From Ornithinibacillus sp. 4-3 (GTDB lineage: Bacteria > Bacillota > Bacilli > Bacillales > Amphibacillaceae), in assembly GCF_040958695.1 (NCBI RefSeq), contig NZ_CP162599.1, forward strand, positions 2,452,001-2,516,000: a stretch of 64,000 nt of DNA, read 5' to 3'. This document shows positions 42,696 through 51,671 of this stretch, in pieces. The position numbers and the translations under genes are program-made. The notes under the pieces are model-generated. The model made no database searches, was not told where the DNA came from, and saw nothing but the letters and a program-made list of their open reading frames with translations. Every line of letters starts with the position of its first letter. Position 1 is the first letter of the stretch.

Positions 42696-44669
42696 CTATT
42701 TGACACTTACTTCATTTGATTTTTTCAATAGATAAAGTAAATACGGTGCTCCAATTAATGAAACGATAATTCCAGCGGGAATTTCCATTGGAGCAAGTAG
42801 GAATCTTCCAAGAAAATCAGCAATTAATAATAAGCTACTTCCAATTATTAATGTTAATGGAATAGAAAAGCGAAAACTAGGTCCAACTAATTGCCGGGCA
42901 ATATGTGGAGCAAGCAAGCCGATAAATCCTATTGCTCCAACAATAGAAACACTAATGGATGATAAAATCACAGCAATAATAATCATCATTAATCGTGTTT
43001 TCTGAACAGAAACCCCTAAGCCAGTAACAATTTCCTCCTGAAAATACATCATTTCAAATATATTAAAATACCGAATAATAAGCGGAAAAACAATTAAGAC
43101 TGTTCCAAGTGCAATATACATTCCTGTCCAATTTGTTCCATAAGTACTACCGGCTAGCCATGTTAATGCAGCAGTAGCATGGACATTTGCTCGAACTAAT
43201 AAAATTTGAATAATCGATGCACTAATCGCTGAAATGGCAATTCCGACCAATAATAAAATAAGTGGATCATAACCTTTTTTCCTACTTAATAAAAGTAATA
43301 AGAACATCGTTCCTAATCCACCTATTAAAGCACCAATCGGTACGAAGATTGCTGGGCTCCACGGAAAAACAAGTAGGAAAAATACTGCTACAACATTTGC
43401 TCCTGATGTAATCCCAAGCACTGAAGCATCTGCTAATGGGTTTCTTAAAACAGTTTGTAAGAGCAATCCACTCACCGCCATCATCATCCCAATTAAAATA
43501 CAGGTAAGTACTCTCGGCAATCGAAATTCTATGATAAACATATTGCCAATCCATTCAGAGATTGGTGTAAAGCTTGTTCCACCATATCCAATGCTAACGA
43601 GAAACATAGCAATAATTGCAATGATCACAACAGGGAAAAACAATTTTTTGTTTTGAATTCGATTCTTTCCACCTACAACCTGACCTGCTTTAGAATTTCT
43701 GGCCATTTTCAATGCTAGATATACTAATGCCGGTGCTCCAATAATCGCTGTCATCGCCCCAACTGGTAATTCTGTTTGTGGAGAAAGATAACGAATAATA
43801 ATATCTGCTGCAATTAATAAAGATGATCCAACAAAGATATTGGCAATAATCATAGAACGATGTGTTTGAAAACCAAGTAATCTTACAAGGTGTGGAGCTA
43901 ATAAACCAACAAAACCAATAGGACCTACAACTGTAACAGTTGTACTTGCTAAAACAATCGCTCCACCCCATCCTAGCCATTTTACGTATTGCACATTCTG
44001 GCCAAGTCCAGTTGCAACCTCTTCTCCAAGCAGTAGTAAATCAAACCGATGACCGAATAAGATTAAAATCAATATAGTTGTAATTAATATCGGTAAAGAG
44101 AATTGTACACCGCTCCAATCTAACTGTAACAGTGTTCCAGATCCCCATAAGAATAATCCAGATACTTCCTCCTGAAACAGAAGCTGAAGTGCACTTGTTA
44201 GTGATGAAAATAATAAAGTAACAATTAAACCAGTAAGTGCGACTCGAACTGGATCAAAGGACTTTCCAACTAAATAACTCACTAAAAATGCAGCCAGTAA
44301 TCCTCCTGCTAGAGTTAGGAATAAAGGATTGCTCCCTTTAATAGCAGGAAAGAAAACTGTTCCTAAAACAACGAAGAAAAATGCTCCTGCATGAATACCT
44401 AATGTACTTGCGCTTGCTAAAGGGTTCTTCGTCATCGTTTGTAATAATAAACCACATACAGCCAGAGATGCTCCAGCTAAAAGTCCCATGACGAGGCGTG
44501 GAAGTCTCGATCCGAGTGCAAATGCTTGTTCTGTAGGATTATTCCATACATTGGTCCAAAAAGATATAAATCCATCTGACGCTTGCCCTTGACTAACATG
44601 AATTGCACTAAGTATTAAAAACAGGGCAAGAACAAGAAAGCCTGCCCCGATTTTCTTACTGTGTTGCAT
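42696..44669 (-). CDS. fused double iron-siderophore ABC permease (FhuB-like)
   Basis: 657 residues made of two FecCD permease halves of about 325 each, about 18-20 membrane helices. Each half carries the conserved LPRLVMGLLAGASLAVCGLLLQTMTKNPLA/LPRVLTCILIGMMMAVSGLLLQTVLRNPLA box and the GFIGLLAPH(L/I)(V/A)R coupling motif. A single chain thus replaces the usual heterodimer, as in FhuB. GAGGA lies 8 bases before the ATG at 44669 (an ATG at 44687 is too early), and the gene overlaps the end of the binding-protein gene by 14 bases. It imports a ferric siderophore, powered by the upstream ATPase. Confidence 0.92.
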   Translation of the reverse strand: MQHSKKIGAGFLVLALFLILSAIHVSQGQASDGFISFWTNVWNNPTEQAFALGSRLPRLVMGLLAGASLAVCGLLLQTMTKNPLASASTLGIHAGAFFFVVLGTVFFPAIKGSNPLFLTLAGGLLAAFLVSYLVGKSFDPVRVALTGLIVTLLFSSLTSALQLLFQEEVSGLFLWGSGTLLQLDWSGVQFSLPILITTILILILFGHRFDLLLLGEEVATGLGQNVQYVKWLGWGGAIVLASTTVTVVGPIGFVGLLAPHLVRLLGFQTHRSMIIANIFVGSSLLIAADIIIRYLSPQTELPVGAMTAIIGAPALVYLALKMARNSKAGQVVGGKNRIQNKKLFFPVVIIAIIAMFLVSIGYGGTSFTPISEWIGNMFIIEFRLPRVLTCILIGMMMAVSGLLLQTVLRNPLADASVLGITSGANVVAVFFLLVFPWSPAIFVPIGALIGGLGTMFLLLLLSRKKGYDPLILLLVGIAISAISASIIQILLVRANVHATAALTWLAGSTYGTNWTGMYIALGTVLIVFPLIIRYFNIFEMMYFQEEIVTGLGVSVQKTRLMMIIIAVILSSISVSIVGAIGFIGLLAPHIARQLVGPSFRFSIPLTLIIGSSLLLIADFLGRFLLAPMEIPAGIIVSLIGAPYLLYLLKKSNEVSVK

Positions 44670-45633
44670 GTAAAGCTTCCTCAACATGATCCACTAATGT
44701 TTCCATAGATAAAACAGAACCAAATGTCCAAAGACCAGCACCAACATCATATAATTGTTCTTCTTTTACAAAAGTAAAGTTGTTCCATCCAGCATGATTC
44801 TCTAATTTACTAAACAGAGGATCATCTTCTTGAACAGTGTAAAATAACATAGACTCTTGATATGGTGTAATTCCTTCTACACTTGTCTCAATCATTCCTG
44901 AGCCCTCTCCATTTTCATCCATAATATTTTCAAGTCCCATGCCTTCCATGACCTGACTAACAATGGAGTTGTTCGCAAATAATCTAAATGTTGGTGCTTC
45001 ATTTACTGTGAATGCTTGAGTAAATAAAAACTTATTACTAGCTAATTCTAATGATTCTACTGTTTCTTTCGCACCCTGCATTTTTTCTTCTAGACTTGTG
45101 ATTGCCTCTTCTGCTGCATCTGCTTTTCCTACTAATTTTGCTGTTTGTCGTAAAGTTTTTAATGCATGCTCATATAAGTTTTCAACTGCTTCCGGTGTTG
45201 AACCATCATATAATACAACAGGAGCAATTTTTTCTAATTGATCTTTTACTGCTTCATGACGCCCCTTTATTCCAATAATTACATCAGGCTCTAGCTTTGC
45301 AATTTCTTCAATATTTGGCTCTGTACGTGTTCCTACGTCTACGACATTATCAGCAATTTTGGCATCAATGGTTACCCATTTATTAAATCCTTCAATGTCC
45401 GCAACTCCTACAGGTTGAACATCTACAGTTAGTAATTCTTCAACAATACTCCATTCTAGTGCAACCACTTTTTCCTGTACATTATCAAATGTTTGTGTTC
45501 CAAAACCATCTTCTATCTCTATCTTTTCCTTACTAGAATTATTATCATTACCGCCTGATTTACTTTCATCTTTCTGGCAAGCCACTAAAACCATTAAACC
45601 AATAACAAATAATACCAATAATTTCTTTTTCAT
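44656..45633 (-). CDS. iron-siderophore ABC transporter substrate-binding lipoprotein
   Basis: 325 residues. The N-terminus MKKKLLVLFVIGLMVLVAC ends in a lipobox with Cys19. A Ser/Asn/Gly-rich linker follows, then a periplasmic-binding-protein type III fold: ALEWSIVEELLTVDVQPVGVADIEGFNKW, EPNIEEIAKLEPDVIIGIKG, and DYQESMLFYTV-like end segments. It captures ferric siderophore, probably hydroxamate or citrate type, at the outer membrane leaflet. It is the middle gene of the operon, 7 bases after the ATPase. Confidence 0.9.
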   Translation of the reverse strand: MKKKLLVLFVIGLMVLVACQKDESKSGGNDNNSSKEKIEIEDGFGTQTFDNVQEKVVALEWSIVEELLTVDVQPVGVADIEGFNKWVTIDAKIADNVVDVGTRTEPNIEEIAKLEPDVIIGIKGRHEAVKDQLEKIAPVVLYDGSTPEAVENLYEHALKTLRQTAKLVGKADAAEEAITSLEEKMQGAKETVESLELASNKFLFTQAFTVNEAPTFRLFANNSIVSQVMEGMGLENIMDENGEGSGMIETSVEGITPYQESMLFYTVQEDDPLFSKLENHAGWNNFTFVKEEQLYDVGAGLWTFGSVLSMETLVDHVEEALHATQ

Positions 45634-45639
45634 TTATTT

Positions 45640-46446
45640 TTATCTCGCTTTCTCTTCCGTTAATTTGGGATCATTTTTTCCATAAGCTAAACAAATGGGA
45701 TGTCCACTAAATGGACAACTCGTGAAAATTGGATCAATATTAAAAATATGTTTTAGCCAACTACTGGTCATTACTTCTTCAGGACTTCCTGTTATTACTA
45801 TATCTCCATCGCGCATTCCGATTAGATGATCAGAAAACCTTGACGCATGATTCAAATCATGTAGGACCATAACAATTGTCTTACCATCTTCCTGATTAAA
45901 CCTCCGTAATAACTCTAATATGTCTAATTGGTAGGTCATATCTAAGTATGTAGTTGGTTCGTCTAAAATAATTGTTGTGGTATCTTGTGCAAGTGCCATC
46001 GCTATCCATGCCCGCTGTCTTTGCCCACCAGATAGAGCTTCTATTGGTCGATCTGCAAATGCTTCTAAATTTGTCCACTCTATCGCTCGTTCCACAGCAT
46101 CATAATCCTCTTTCTTTAAACGACCAAATGCACCTTGATGTGGAAATCTCCCATATGTGATTAGTTGTTTTACTGTTAATCCAGTCGGTGCTTCAGCAGA
46201 TTGTGGTAAGATTGCCATTTTTTTAGCTACTTCGATACTAGGTATATTCCAAATATCCTTTCCATCTAAATAAATAGCTCCTGTTGTAACTTGTAAAATT
46301 CTAGCAATTGCTTTTAATAATGTTGATTTTCCACAACCATTCGGGCCAATAATGGTAGTAACTTTTCCGGTTGGAATACTAACAGAGAGATTCTCGATAA
46401 TTGCTTTTGTCTGATATGAAATAGCAACATCTTTAATATTTATCAA
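45640..46446 (-). CDS. iron-siderophore ABC transporter ATP-binding protein (FecE/FhuC-like)
   Basis: 268 residues. Walker A GPNGCGKST near 34-42, Q-loop ILPQSAEAPTG, signature LSGGQRQRAWIAMALAQ near 138-154, Walker B TIILDEPTTYLD near 158, and H-loop VLHDLNHA. The start is TTG at 46446 with GAGGAGG 7 bases before it; no ATG fits. It energises the fused permease. First gene of the Fur-box operon, which runs ATPase, binding protein, permease. Confidence 0.92.
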   Translation of the reverse strand: MINIKDVAISYQTKAIIENLSVSIPTGKVTTIIGPNGCGKSTLLKAIARILQVTTGAIYLDGKDIWNIPSIEVAKKMAILPQSAEAPTGLTVKQLITYGRFPHQGAFGRLKKEDYDAVERAIEWTNLEAFADRPIEALSGGQRQRAWIAMALAQDTTTIILDEPTTYLDMTYQLDILELLRRFNQEDGKTIVMVLHDLNHASRFSDHLIGMRDGDIVITGSPEEVMTSSWLKHIFNIDPIFTSCPFSGHPICLAYGKNDPKLTEEKAR

Positions 46447-46485
46447 TTTCGCACCTCCTCTTTAATATCTATTGACTCTTCAAAT

Positions 46486-46504
46486 GATAATGATTTTCAT
46501 TATC
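46486..46504. promoter_or_regulatory. Fur box
   Basis: GATAATGATTTTCATTATC matches 17 of 19 positions of the Fur consensus and is a near-perfect palindrome. It lies 40 bases upstream of the ATPase start, in the promoter region, so the operon should be repressed by iron-loaded Fur. Confidence 0.92.
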
Positions 46505-46565
46505 ATCATAGCATGGTTATTTTTAAATAACAATCCATTTTTTAATACAATCTTTTTATGAGCAC

Positions 46566-46609
46566 AAAAAACGCTATTCAACCAATAGCTAGGCTGAATA
46601 GCATTTTTC
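46566..46609 (-). terminator. terminator of the gluconate operon
   Basis: AAAAACGCTATTCA (46566-46579) pairs with TGAATAGCATTTTT (46595-46608) with a single mismatch-like bulge, 15 bases behind the gluconokinase stop. Confidence 0.75.
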
Positions 46610-46623
46610 TTCAATATATTTAA

Positions 46624-48132
46624 TTAATCAATAGAACGTAGTGCAACGCCTATTTTACTATATTTCACAAAAATTTTATCGTAGATTTCTGCTAAACCAT
46701 GATTTGGAATATGCTCATTGGATAGATGAACTAATGATTCCACCTCTGCAAATGAGGATATTTCTTTCGTAGCTAATAGACCTAACAGCACAGCACCAAA
46801 GCAAGAGCTTTCATAGCTTTCAGGAATTAAAATATTTAACTGAAAAATATCAGCCATCATTTGACGCCAAGTTTCTGATTTGGCAAAACCACCACTAGCA
46901 TAAACCCTTTCAATAACTCCACCTTGGTCCTCAATTATTTCTAAGACTTCACGCAGATTAAATAAAATCCCTTCCATTACTGCTCGTAATAAATCAGCTT
47001 TTTTATGATGCATGCGAAGCCCTGTGAAAGAACCACTTGCCTCTGCATCCCATATTGGTGCACGTTCGCCTAATAAATAAGGATGAAACAGGATACCATT
47101 AGCGCCTGGGGAAACAGATTGTGCCATTCTAGTTACATACGCATAAGCATCCTCATTTAATAATTCAGCTTTTCTAGACTCTGACTGTGCAAGTTCATTT
47201 TTTGCCCATTTTAAGATAACTCCACCGTTATTTACTGGACCACCTATTGTCCAATGATTTTCTACTAATGGATAGCAAAAAGTCCTACCTTCTTTATCTA
47301 GTAATGCCTGATCATGAACAAGGCGAATTGCTCCACTTGTTCCAATCGTAACAGCTACTGTACCTTTTTTGATTGCAAATAAGCCTAAATTAGCTAACAC
47401 TCCATCACTAGAACCAATAATAAACTTTGTCCCAGCATCGAAGTCTAATTGTTCTTTCCACCGTTCCTGTAACTCAAAATCATCATAAGTCGTTGATACA
47501 ACGGCTGATAATTGCTCACGCGTTATTTGCATTTCTAAAAGCAATTCATCATCCCAATCTAAAGTATGTAAATTAAGAAAACCAGAGGATGCTGCAATAG
47601 ATTGATCTACTACAAATTGATTAAATAGCTTAAAGCATACATATTCCTTTATTGAAATAAATTTACTGATTTTCTCAAACTGCTCTGGATCCCGCTCACG
47701 TAACCAAATAATTTTAGAAAAAGGCGTCATTGGATGTATTGGGACTCCTGTTTTCTGATAAATAGCATCTGCCTTACCTTCTCCAATTAAACGTTCAACA
47801 ACCTCGTTGCTTCGTGTATCCGCCCAGGTTATGCTTTGTGTGATTCGTTTTAATTCCTTATTTAAACCAATAATACTATGCATAGCACTGCTAAAGGAAA
47901 CAAATTTGATTTGCTTCGGATGATCTACTTGTTTGAGTATATGCTGTAAAGTCTCAACTACTGCCTCAAATACTTCATCAGGATCTTGTTCCGCAACAAA
48001 TTCATTAGGCGTATGTAGATCATATTCTTTAGCTGCTTCATAAATTGCTTTACCTTGTCGATTAAACGCAACCGATTTTGTACTTGTTGTCCCAATATCT
48101 GTTCCAATATACAGCTCTTCCAGTTCAGTCAT
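46624..48132 (-). CDS. gntK: gluconokinase (FGGY family)
   Basis: 502 residues, ASKHA-fold sugar kinase. The N-terminal phosphate loop is YIGTDIGTTSTKSVAFN at 8-24. The TWADTRSNEV motif near 100, GSSDGVLANLGLF near 242, the adenosine motif GTSGAIRLV near 265 and the C-terminal YASGGFAKSETWRQMMADIF near 425 are intact. It phosphorylates gluconate to 6-phosphogluconate. It lies 13 bases after a 6-phosphogluconate dehydrogenase gene, which would use the product next. No GntR or gluconate permease gene is adjacent. AGTGAGG precedes the ATG. Confidence 0.92.
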   Translation of the reverse strand: MTELEELYIGTDIGTTSTKSVAFNRQGKAIYEAAKEYDLHTPNEFVAEQDPDEVFEAVVETLQHILKQVDHPKQIKFVSFSSAMHSIIGLNKELKRITQSITWADTRSNEVVERLIGEGKADAIYQKTGVPIHPMTPFSKIIWLRERDPEQFEKISKFISIKEYVCFKLFNQFVVDQSIAASSGFLNLHTLDWDDELLLEMQITREQLSAVVSTTYDDFELQERWKEQLDFDAGTKFIIGSSDGVLANLGLFAIKKGTVAVTIGTSGAIRLVHDQALLDKEGRTFCYPLVENHWTIGGPVNNGGVILKWAKNELAQSESRKAELLNEDAYAYVTRMAQSVSPGANGILFHPYLLGERAPIWDAEASGSFTGLRMHHKKADLLRAVMEGILFNLREVLEIIEDQGGVIERVYASGGFAKSETWRQMMADIFQLNILIPESYESSCFGAVLLGLLATKEISSFAEVESLVHLSNEHIPNHGLAEIYDKIFVKYSKIGVALRSID

Positions 48133-48145
48133 AAATTATTCTACC

Positions 48146-49042
48146 TCACTTCTTCACAACTGCATGACCACCAAATTGGTTGCGTAATGCTGCTACAACT
48201 TTACCACTGAATGTATCATCCTCTAACGAGCGATAACGCATCATTAATGATAGGGCGATTACGGGTGTTGGCACTTGAAAATCTAATGCTGTTTCCACAG
48301 TCCATTTCCCTTCTCCTGTTGAATGCATAATTCCACGAATATTTTCTAGCTTTTCGTCTTCTGAAAAAGCATTTTCCATTAACTCCATTAACCATGATTC
48401 AATAACTGAACCATTGTTAAATACTCTCGCCACTTCTTTAAAATCATAATCATATGGACTTTTATCTAGTACTTCAAATCCTTCCGCAATTGCTTGCATC
48501 ATCCCATATTCAATTCCATTATGTACCATTTTTAAAAAATGCCCACTACCTACTTCACCTGTATACAAATATCCATTTGGTAATGCTAATGCCTTTACAA
48601 TTGGCTCGACTTTTGGAAAAGTTTCTTTATCTCCCCCAATCATGAGACATGCTCCATTACGAGCACCACTTACTCCTCCACTTGTCCCGCAGTCAAAGAA
48701 ATAAATGCCTGATTCTTTCAGATTTTCTCCAGTTGCGACAGTATTTTTATAATTAGAATTTCCTCCATCAATAATGATATCTCCTGCTTGTAAATAAGGT
48801 GTGATATTATCAATTGTTTGCAATGTAATATCACCAGGAGGAACCATTAACCAAATAACTTTTTCATCTGGTAAGGCCTGCATGAATGCTTCCAAATTAC
48901 TTGTTGTATGTATATGTTGATGATGTTTTTCTTTCGTAATTTCTTCGTTCACATCAAAACCAATAACCTCAAAGTTTTGTTCTGCTAAATTTAAAGCCAA
49001 ATTTAATCCCATTTTTCCTAATCCTATTAAACCAATCTTCAT
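48146..49042 (-). CDS. gnd: 6-phosphogluconate dehydrogenase, decarboxylating (short NAD-type)
   Basis: 298 residues, the short Gnd/YqeC class rather than the 470-residue NADP enzyme. The dinucleotide-binding loop is GLGKMGLNLALNLAEQ at 6-21; VIGFDVNEE ends with an Asp, which favours NAD. DGGNSNYK near 93, CGTSGGVSGARNGACLMIGG near 119 and the KMVHNGIEYGMMQ catalytic Lys/His/Asn block near 170 are present. It oxidises 6-phosphogluconate to ribulose 5-phosphate and CO2. CTGGAGG precedes the ATG. Paired with gntK. Confidence 0.9.
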   Translation of the reverse strand: MKIGLIGLGKMGLNLALNLAEQNFEVIGFDVNEEITKEKHHQHIHTTSNLEAFMQALPDEKVIWLMVPPGDITLQTIDNITPYLQAGDIIIDGGNSNYKNTVATGENLKESGIYFFDCGTSGGVSGARNGACLMIGGDKETFPKVEPIVKALALPNGYLYTGEVGSGHFLKMVHNGIEYGMMQAIAEGFEVLDKSPYDYDFKEVARVFNNGSVIESWLMELMENAFSEDEKLENIRGIMHSTGEGKWTVETALDFQVPTPVIALSLMMRYRSLEDDTFSGKVVAALRNQFGGHAVVKK

Positions 49043-49155
49043 AAGACAACCTCCAGATCAAAATGTTTTCTCTCTCTTTAAAAATAATTTCTCTAAACCT
49101 ATTATAACATTTTCATAATAGATGGCAGAACTCTAACAAATAGTAAAGTAAAGAC

Positions 49156-49206
49156 AAAAATCCCCTTATAGGCTCTGAATTTGATAAAACCTATAGGGGG
49201 ACTTTT
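49156..49206 (-). terminator. hairpin between the deacetylase and gnd genes
   Basis: CCCCTTATAGG and CCTATAGGGGG pair across 17 bases with one bulge; AAAAA and TTTTA runs border it. It lies 20 bases behind the deacetylase stop and is probably that gene's terminator. Confidence 0.6.
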
Positions 49207-49225
49207 ATCTTTTATTATTTCTTGT

Positions 49226-50014
49226 TTACCAAAAACTCATCATTTCACTAACTGTTACAAAGTGGTATCCTTCGTCTGTTAAATACTCTAAAATTGCTTC
49301 AAGTCCATTAGCTGTTGAAGCATGGATATCATGCATTAGTACAATTGCATCATCATGAATATTATCTTTGATTTGCTGTAAGGTTTGTTCCTCATTTTTA
49401 TGCTTCCAATCATTCGTGTCAAGCGTCCAATTCACCATTGGTATTGGAATAAGATCCTCTACACTAGGATTCTTTGCACCATATGGTGGTCGAAATACGG
49501 TAGAAGGCTGGCCAATTGCTTCCATAATTGCATCGTCTGTCTGTTCATATTGATTCATAATCTGCTCTGCAGTCAATGTAGTCAAATCTAAATGATTATA
49601 TGTATGGTTACCAATCTCATGTCCTGCCTCATAAATCCATTGGACAATTTCAGGGTGCTTTTCTACTCGTTCACCAAGCAAAAAGAATGTTGCTTTTGCA
49701 TTATACTTATCTAATAAAGATAAGACCTGTGGTGTAGTGTCAGGTGAAGGTCCATCATCAAAGGTTAAAGCTATTTTTTTCGTATACTCTGTGATTACCT
49801 CTTCTTCCTCTTCTTCCTCTTCTTCTGGTTCTTGAACTTCTTCTTCCTCTGAATCTGGTTCCTGCTCTTCATTCTCCTGACTTACCTGTAAAAAAACAAG
49901 CTCAGGCTTGATAATAATAAATGAAATTATTATTACTAATAAAGCAGCGCTTCCTAATAACATCATGTTGTTTCTAAATCTCTTTTGCCGTCTCATGCCA
50001 CTTCTTCGTTGCAT
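49226..50014 (-). CDS. membrane-anchored polysaccharide deacetylase
   Basis: 262 residues. A basic start (MQRRSGMRRQKRFR) and one membrane helix at about 17-36 anchor it, then an extremely acidic linker (about 20 Glu/Asp) reaches to residue 74. The NodB domain has TFDDGPSPDTT at 84-94 (metal Asp), GHEIGNHTYNHLDL near 130 (HxxxxH), FRPPYGAKN near 171, and LMHDIHAS near 225. It should deacetylate peptidoglycan or another N-acetyl glycan outside the cell. An ATG at 50059 was rejected: AAAGGAG lies 10 bases before the ATG at 50014. Confidence 0.9.
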   Translation of the reverse strand: MQRRSGMRRQKRFRNNMMLLGSAALLVIIISFIIIKPELVFLQVSQENEEQEPDSEEEEVQEPEEEEEEEEEVITEYTKKIALTFDDGPSPDTTPQVLSLLDKYNAKATFFLLGERVEKHPEIVQWIYEAGHEIGNHTYNHLDLTTLTAEQIMNQYEQTDDAIMEAIGQPSTVFRPPYGAKNPSVEDLIPIPMVNWTLDTNDWKHKNEEQTLQQIKDNIHDDAIVLMHDIHASTANGLEAILEYLTDEGYHFVTVSEMMSFW

Positions 50015-50059
50015 CTGCCTTGCACTCCTTTTATCTAAGGAAAAATGCGCTACTAGCAC

Positions 50060-50328
50060 AATGTTCCTTAATTACCTCTTCAAGCTGGTTCCATAAATCA
50101 TCTATCGACTAAAGTTTTTTGTCAAAAATTGTATTATTTTCTATTATTATGTATCCTATGAAAATATCAATTTATGGTAAATAAATCAATGCATTTAACA
50201 AAATTGATAAAAGAAAAAACAATCTCATTAAAAAAATGAACAACTAAGACTTATTTATCATCAACAATAAGCAAAAAAAATTTCTTGGTTATAAATTTAT
50301 ACTCAACAATCCGTAGAAATAATCCATA
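50060..50328. other. AT-rich gap without a recognised gene
   Basis: Between the glycolate oxidase and deacetylase genes, both on the minus strand. It is rich in A and T runs with no frame carrying a ribosome site. It probably only contains the deacetylase promoter. Confidence 0.5.
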
Positions 50329-50382
50329 AAAAAACTACATCCTAGTCAATAAAACATTTTAACGACTAAAATGTAGTTTTTC
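50329..50382 (-). terminator. terminator of the glycolate oxidase operon
   Basis: AAAAACTACAT (50330-50340) pairs with ATGTAGTTTTT (50371-50381), with a second inner pairing CTAGTC/GACTAAA. The stop of glcF lies just behind it. Confidence 0.75.
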
Positions 50383-50384
50383 TT

Positions 50385-51671
50385 TCACGATGCTTCAATT
50401 CCACATGCTCTAGCAAGTAATTCCACAAGATGCACTACTTCTACTTGATCTGTTAGTTGTTCTCTTTCTACTCCTTGAAGCATTTGCAGATGGCAGCCTG
50501 GATTAGACGTTACAATCATCGTTGGTTTGATTTCTTTAATTCTATTAATCTTTAAATCTAATACTTGCATGGAACGTTCATAATGAATAACATTATAGAT
50601 TCCAGCAGATCCACAACAAAGATTTGCCTCAGGTAATGCGAGAAATTCTATTCCTTTTACTTGCTTCATTAATTGTAATGGTTCATTCACTACCTTTTGT
50701 ACATTCGTTAAATGACAAGAGGGTTGATATGCCACACGTTGATCAATCGCAATATCCATTGGTAAATCAGCTTTGGCTAGTAAATAACTTATATCTTTAT
50801 TTTTTGAAGCAAATATTTCTGCACGTCTATGCCATGGATCATCTTTCGTAAAATGTAAAGGATATTCCACCAATGCTGCACCACAGCCTCCAATCGTATT
50901 AATGACATAGTCAAACTGATAGGCCTCAAATGCTTCAATATTTTTCATTGCTAATCCCTTAGCGATTTTATGTTCTCCCGCATGATGCTGCAAGGCTCCA
51001 CAGCATGTCTGCTCTTTAATGGTTATCACTTCATAGCCAGCAAGCTCTAGTAATTTAATCGCTAGATCATTAATCTTCGCAAAGAATGTATCCATCACAC
51101 AGCCGGAAAAGAAACCAATAACAGGCTTTGTTGGTGCTTTAGGATAGGTTCGTTTACGCTTCTTGGCTGGTGCTACTTTTGGTGTGATTTTCTCCATCTG
51201 CCTCACTGCTTTTGGTAGCACATAATTTAACCTTAAGCCACGAACTAATTTATAAGCTCTTGTTTTTTGATAAAGAAACAGACCCTTGCCAGCAGTATTT
51301 AATAAAGTTTGATTAGGTAAAACTTTTTCAAACATCCACTTTCTCGCCGTTAAAGTAGATTTCTTTGCTGTTTGCTTTTCCTTATCTGTTAATACATTAA
51401 TAGCTGAAGTGAATATCTTCCCATATTCCACATTGGTTGGACAAACTGTCTCACAAGCTCGACAGCCTAAACATAATTCAATCGGCCCACGTATCTCATC
51501 TAAGCTAATTTTTCCTTCTGCAGCCATCTTCACTAAATTAATTCTTCCGCGAGGGGAATGTGTCTCTGTTTCAAATGCTACATACGTTGGGCAAGTGGGC
51601 AAGCAATAACCACATTGCACACAGCTAAAGGTTTCATCATAAGCTAACTTTTCTTTCAGATCCTCAGCCAT
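50385..51671 (-). CDS. glcF: glycolate oxidase iron-sulfur subunit
   Basis: 428 residues. Two 4Fe-4S motifs: CVQCGYCLPTCP at 17-28 and CLGCRACETVCP near 67-78. Two CCG cysteine-rich domains follow: GFFSGCVMDTFF with TCCGALQHHAG near 222, and YQPSCHLTNVQ with NLCCGSAGIYN near 353. It passes electrons from the FAD subunit to the membrane chain. Its start ATG overlaps the end of glcD by 8 bases, so the two are translationally coupled. Confidence 0.92.
   Translation of the reverse strand: MAEDLKEKLAYDETFSCVQCGYCLPTCPTYVAFETETHSPRGRINLVKMAAEGKISLDEIRGPIELCLGCRACETVCPTNVEYGKIFTSAINVLTDKEKQTAKKSTLTARKWMFEKVLPNQTLLNTAGKGLFLYQKTRAYKLVRGLRLNYVLPKAVRQMEKITPKVAPAKKRKRTYPKAPTKPVIGFFSGCVMDTFFAKINDLAIKLLELAGYEVITIKEQTCCGALQHHAGEHKIAKGLAMKNIEAFEAYQFDYVINTIGGCGAALVEYPLHFTKDDPWHRRAEIFASKNKDISYLLAKADLPMDIAIDQRVAYQPSCHLTNVQKVVNEPLQLMKQVKGIEFLALPEANLCCGSAGIYNVIHYERSMQVLDLKINRIKEIKPTMIVTSNPGCHLQMLQGVEREQLTDQVEVVHLVELLARACGIEAS

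Noticed and set aside
46480..46510. alternative reading of the Fur box as a zinc or manganese (Zur/MntR) site
   Set aside because: The sequence fits Fur best and the operon encodes a siderophore importer.
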